Part shown: positions 62,340 to 64,000 of the stretch, piece by piece | Position numbering within the stretch: position 1 is the stretch's first letter | Layout: every line of letters starts with the position of its first letter | Origin: CAYLHF01 sp964383365 | Lineage (GTDB): Bacteria > Bacteroidota > Rhodothermia > Rhodothermales > UBA10348 | DNA: 64,000 bases | Direction of reading: 5' to 3' | Assembly: GCA_964383365.1 (NCBI GenBank) | Contig: CAYLHF010000003.1 | Coordinates: 1-64,000 of the forward strand | Position numbers and translations under genes: made by a program | The notes under the pieces: model-generated | The model's input: only the letters and a program-made list of their open reading frames with translations | What the model was told of the DNA's origin: nothing | Database searches by the model: none

Positions 62340-64000
62340 CTACTTGATGATGACGAATTTTCCTCTCTGTACGCGTCCGGAGTCCCGGTCCTTGACGGTA
62401 TAGAGATACATTCCTCCTGTAATGCTCAGTCCATTCTCGGACAGAACATCCCAGGAGTGTTCTCCCCCGGGAAGTGTGCGATTTTCAGCGCTGAAATCGT
62501 CATACCAGCGAATGTCTCCGATATACGATTCCGAGTCGTGGTGGAGTGTTTTCACCACCTCACCGGCGAGTGTGTAGATCCGTATCTCAGAACGGGCGGG
62601 AAGATTGTAAAAGTTCATTCGCCTGGTTCTCGACGTCGCACCGTCCCAGGCTGCATGTACCCGATAAGGATTTGGATAGACGCCTACCTCTCGATTCGCA
62701 CCGGGACGCGCCGCAGGAGTCCCCGGGAAAACGCGGACGGCATTGGCAACTCTGGAAGATTCGAACGACTCGAGTCCCGCGTCGGGGTCGCCGGTATCGA
62801 ATGCCGTGATGGTGAACAGGTATTGCCATCCACTCTTCAAATTTGGAGCCTCGAGTCGGTACCAGTACTGCGTGGGATCTCCGTCAAACGTTACCGGTTC
62901 CCTGAGCCGAACTTCGGTGAAGCCGTTGTTGAAACCCGTTCGATCACCTGGAATATCGAACTGGGCGATGAGCGTCGCACGGTCGAGTATATTCCCCGAG
63001 CGATCATCGCCGGGATTACTCCGGTAGACCCGGTATCCCTCAAAATCCTTGAATCCGGTCACCGGGTCGATGGATTCTTCCGCCGAACGGTCCCAGTATA
63101 CGGCCGTGACCGGAACGCTGGAGCCGTTCTCTACCGACTCTTCAAAGGCGACTCGCATTGTCGGAGAGGCAGGAGGTTCCGGAATCAAATAGCGGTCGAG
63201 TACTCCGTTTCCGTTGACGTCCTCGCCAGGATCCAGAACGCCATTAAAGTTATTGTCTTCGCCTGAGTACGTTCGGCGGGCCCAAACGATGTTTGTGACC
63301 AACTCCGCCCTCGATTCAGCCGTGTCGATTGCTTTTCCAGGCTGACCCTGAAATTCATCCGGTTTCTTTCCTGCTACAGCGGCAAATGTGACCTGCAGAG
63401 TATCGCCAGGGGCCACACTCGGAAATGGCCCGAGTGGGGTAAGGCCGATCCAGTTTCCGGTTGCTCGGGTACCATCAGTGCGAATACGTTGATACCATGA
63501 TTCCTTTGCCGAATCGAACTCAGATTCCGATGCAAACTGCTCCGGGTTTGGGAACGGGGTCGCCATTCTTCGATACTTCTCCTCGTCCGTTCCCGGACGG
63601 GATGTGTCATCGGTACCGCCACCGAACAACCACCATCTGGGGTTGACAGTTGGTGGGCTTAACCCGTCCTGAATATAAGAATCGGCAACTTCCGGACTAA
63701 AAAAGCGCTTCCGGCCTGTCGAACGATCACGCCACTCGGCACCCAGAACAGCAATTGAGCCGTAGGTGTTAACGGTTTCTTCGATGCCTCCGGCATTAAA
63801 CCCGTACGATGCGTGGAGGCTCTCGATAAATCCGTAGCCACCTTTGTTGAAAAAAGCACCCCCGGTTTCATTCGTCGTATTGATATTCCGTGTTACGATA
63901 TCGTGGTACATTCCCACGTAGACGCTGTCCCACGGCTGATCAGAAATATTGACGATGTCGAAATTCAGAATTACAAATGCGTCGGTAAACGGGAAATTCC
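62340..64000 (-). CDS. T9SS-sorted surface protein, 5' end beyond window
   Basis: Partial gene: the frame stays open to the right edge, so the first visible methionine or GTG near 63917 is not the start. More than 550 residues are visible. No family recognised for the body, but it has an EF-hand-like Asp-rich segment (DPGEDVNGNGVLD; GEDNNFNGVLDPGED region) typical of dockerin or thrombospondin-type calcium sites, and an Fn3-like domain (FEGYRVYRSNPGDD, QYLFTITAFDTGDPDAG). The C-terminus has PNPYRVHAAW and GGMYLYTVKD, a type A-like T9SS sorting domain. First visible gene of the surface locus. Confidence 0.85.
   Translation of the reverse strand, partial: NFPFTDAFVILNFDIVNISDQPWDSVYVGMYHDIVTRNINTTNETGGAFFNKGGYGFIESLHASYGFNAGGIEETVNTYGSIAVLGAEWRDRSTGRKRFFSPEVADSYIQDGLSPPTVNPRWWLFGGGTDDTSRPGTDEEKYRRMATPFPNPEQFASESEFDSAKESWYQRIRTDGTRATGNWIGLTPLGPFPSVAPGDTLQVTFAAVAGKKPDEFQGQPGKAIDTAESRAELVTNIVWARRTYSGEDNNFNGVLDPGEDVNGNGVLDRYLIPEPPASPTMRVAFEESVENGSSVPVTAVYWDRSAEESIDPVTGFKDFEGYRVYRSNPGDDRSGNILDRATLIAQFDIPGDRTGFNNGFTEVRLREPVTFDGDPTQYWYRLEAPNLKSGWQYLFTITAFDTGDPDAGLESFESSRVANAVRVFPGTPAARPGANREVGVYPNPYRVHAAWDGATSRTRRMNFYNLPARSEIRIYTLAGEVVKTLHHDSESYIGDIRWYDDFSAENRTLPGGEHSWDVLSENGLSITGGMYLYTVKDRDSGRVQRGKFVIIK

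Noticed and set aside
1..64000. tRNA, rRNA, CRISPR, prophage, transposon
   Set aside because: No cloverleaf with a GGTTCGAAT-type arm, no regularly spaced repeats, and no transposase, integrase or phage structural proteins were seen by eye.

Overview
The window is a 64 kb stretch of bacterial chromosome with two 100-base runs of N (13928-14027 and 51587-51686), so it is a scaffold, possibly from a metagenome-assembled genome. The gene set points to Bacteroidota in the broad sense, most likely a Rhodothermota/Balneolota-like lineage. The signs are three proteins with type IX secretion (T9SS) C-terminal sorting domains, a PorV/PorQ-family outer-membrane protein, a CarboxypepD_reg-type TonB-dependent receptor, an Mrp ATPase of the cysteine-lacking type, a stand-alone HsdR_N protein, and few recognisable Shine-Dalgarno sites. 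The phylum is an inference; there is no rRNA gene or other phylogenetic anchor here. I saw no tRNA, rRNA, CRISPR array, prophage or insertion sequence.

Layout. 261-4103 (+): bifunctional (p)ppGpp enzyme Rel, an HU-family protein with an acidic tail, RuvX and peptide deformylase. 8115-4124 (-): a tightly coupled run of five genes (biotin-carrier protein, NAD-dependent epimerase, metal-binding lipoprotein, ABC ATPase, ABC permease) joined by 1-4 base stop/start overlaps. 8136-10622 (+): aat, pfkA, ubiE/menG. 13780-10640 (-): a partner-switching module (membrane SpoIIE phosphatase, STAS protein, RsbW-like kinase). 14134-19434 (+): an uncharacterised repeat protein, prmA, a Ppx/GppA protein, mrp and a NifU-C protein. 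22318-19479 (-): DUF58 protein and M28 peptidase. 22465-27235 (+): pyrR, pyrB, a small ORF, gdhA, an HsdR_N nuclease-like protein and a nucleotidase-like phosphatase.

From 27320 to 50325 almost everything is on the minus strand. In transcription order this region holds manC; a TetR regulator with a perfect 14-bp palindrome upstream, followed by TolC, adaptor and an enlarged RND pump; mpl and an M19 dipeptidase; an HtrA protease ending in a strong hairpin; an uncharacterised serine-rich protein with a dipeptide epimerase; aroB; a TamB-like protein; and a class I aminotransferase. Mpl, the epimerase and the dipeptidase could together recycle peptidoglycan peptides.

The right end (51725-64000, minus strand) is a cell-surface locus: a T9SS-sorted protein truncated by the window edge, a T9SS-sorted multidomain protein with OB-fold-like regions, a lipoprotein with Fn3-like domains, a TonB-dependent receptor, a PorV-family protein, a beta-propeller lipoprotein and a T9SS-sorted endonuclease/exonuclease/phosphatase protein. 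This is the best candidate for an undescribed system. One hypothesis is a surface apparatus that degrades an extracellular phosphodiester or nucleic acid and imports the products.
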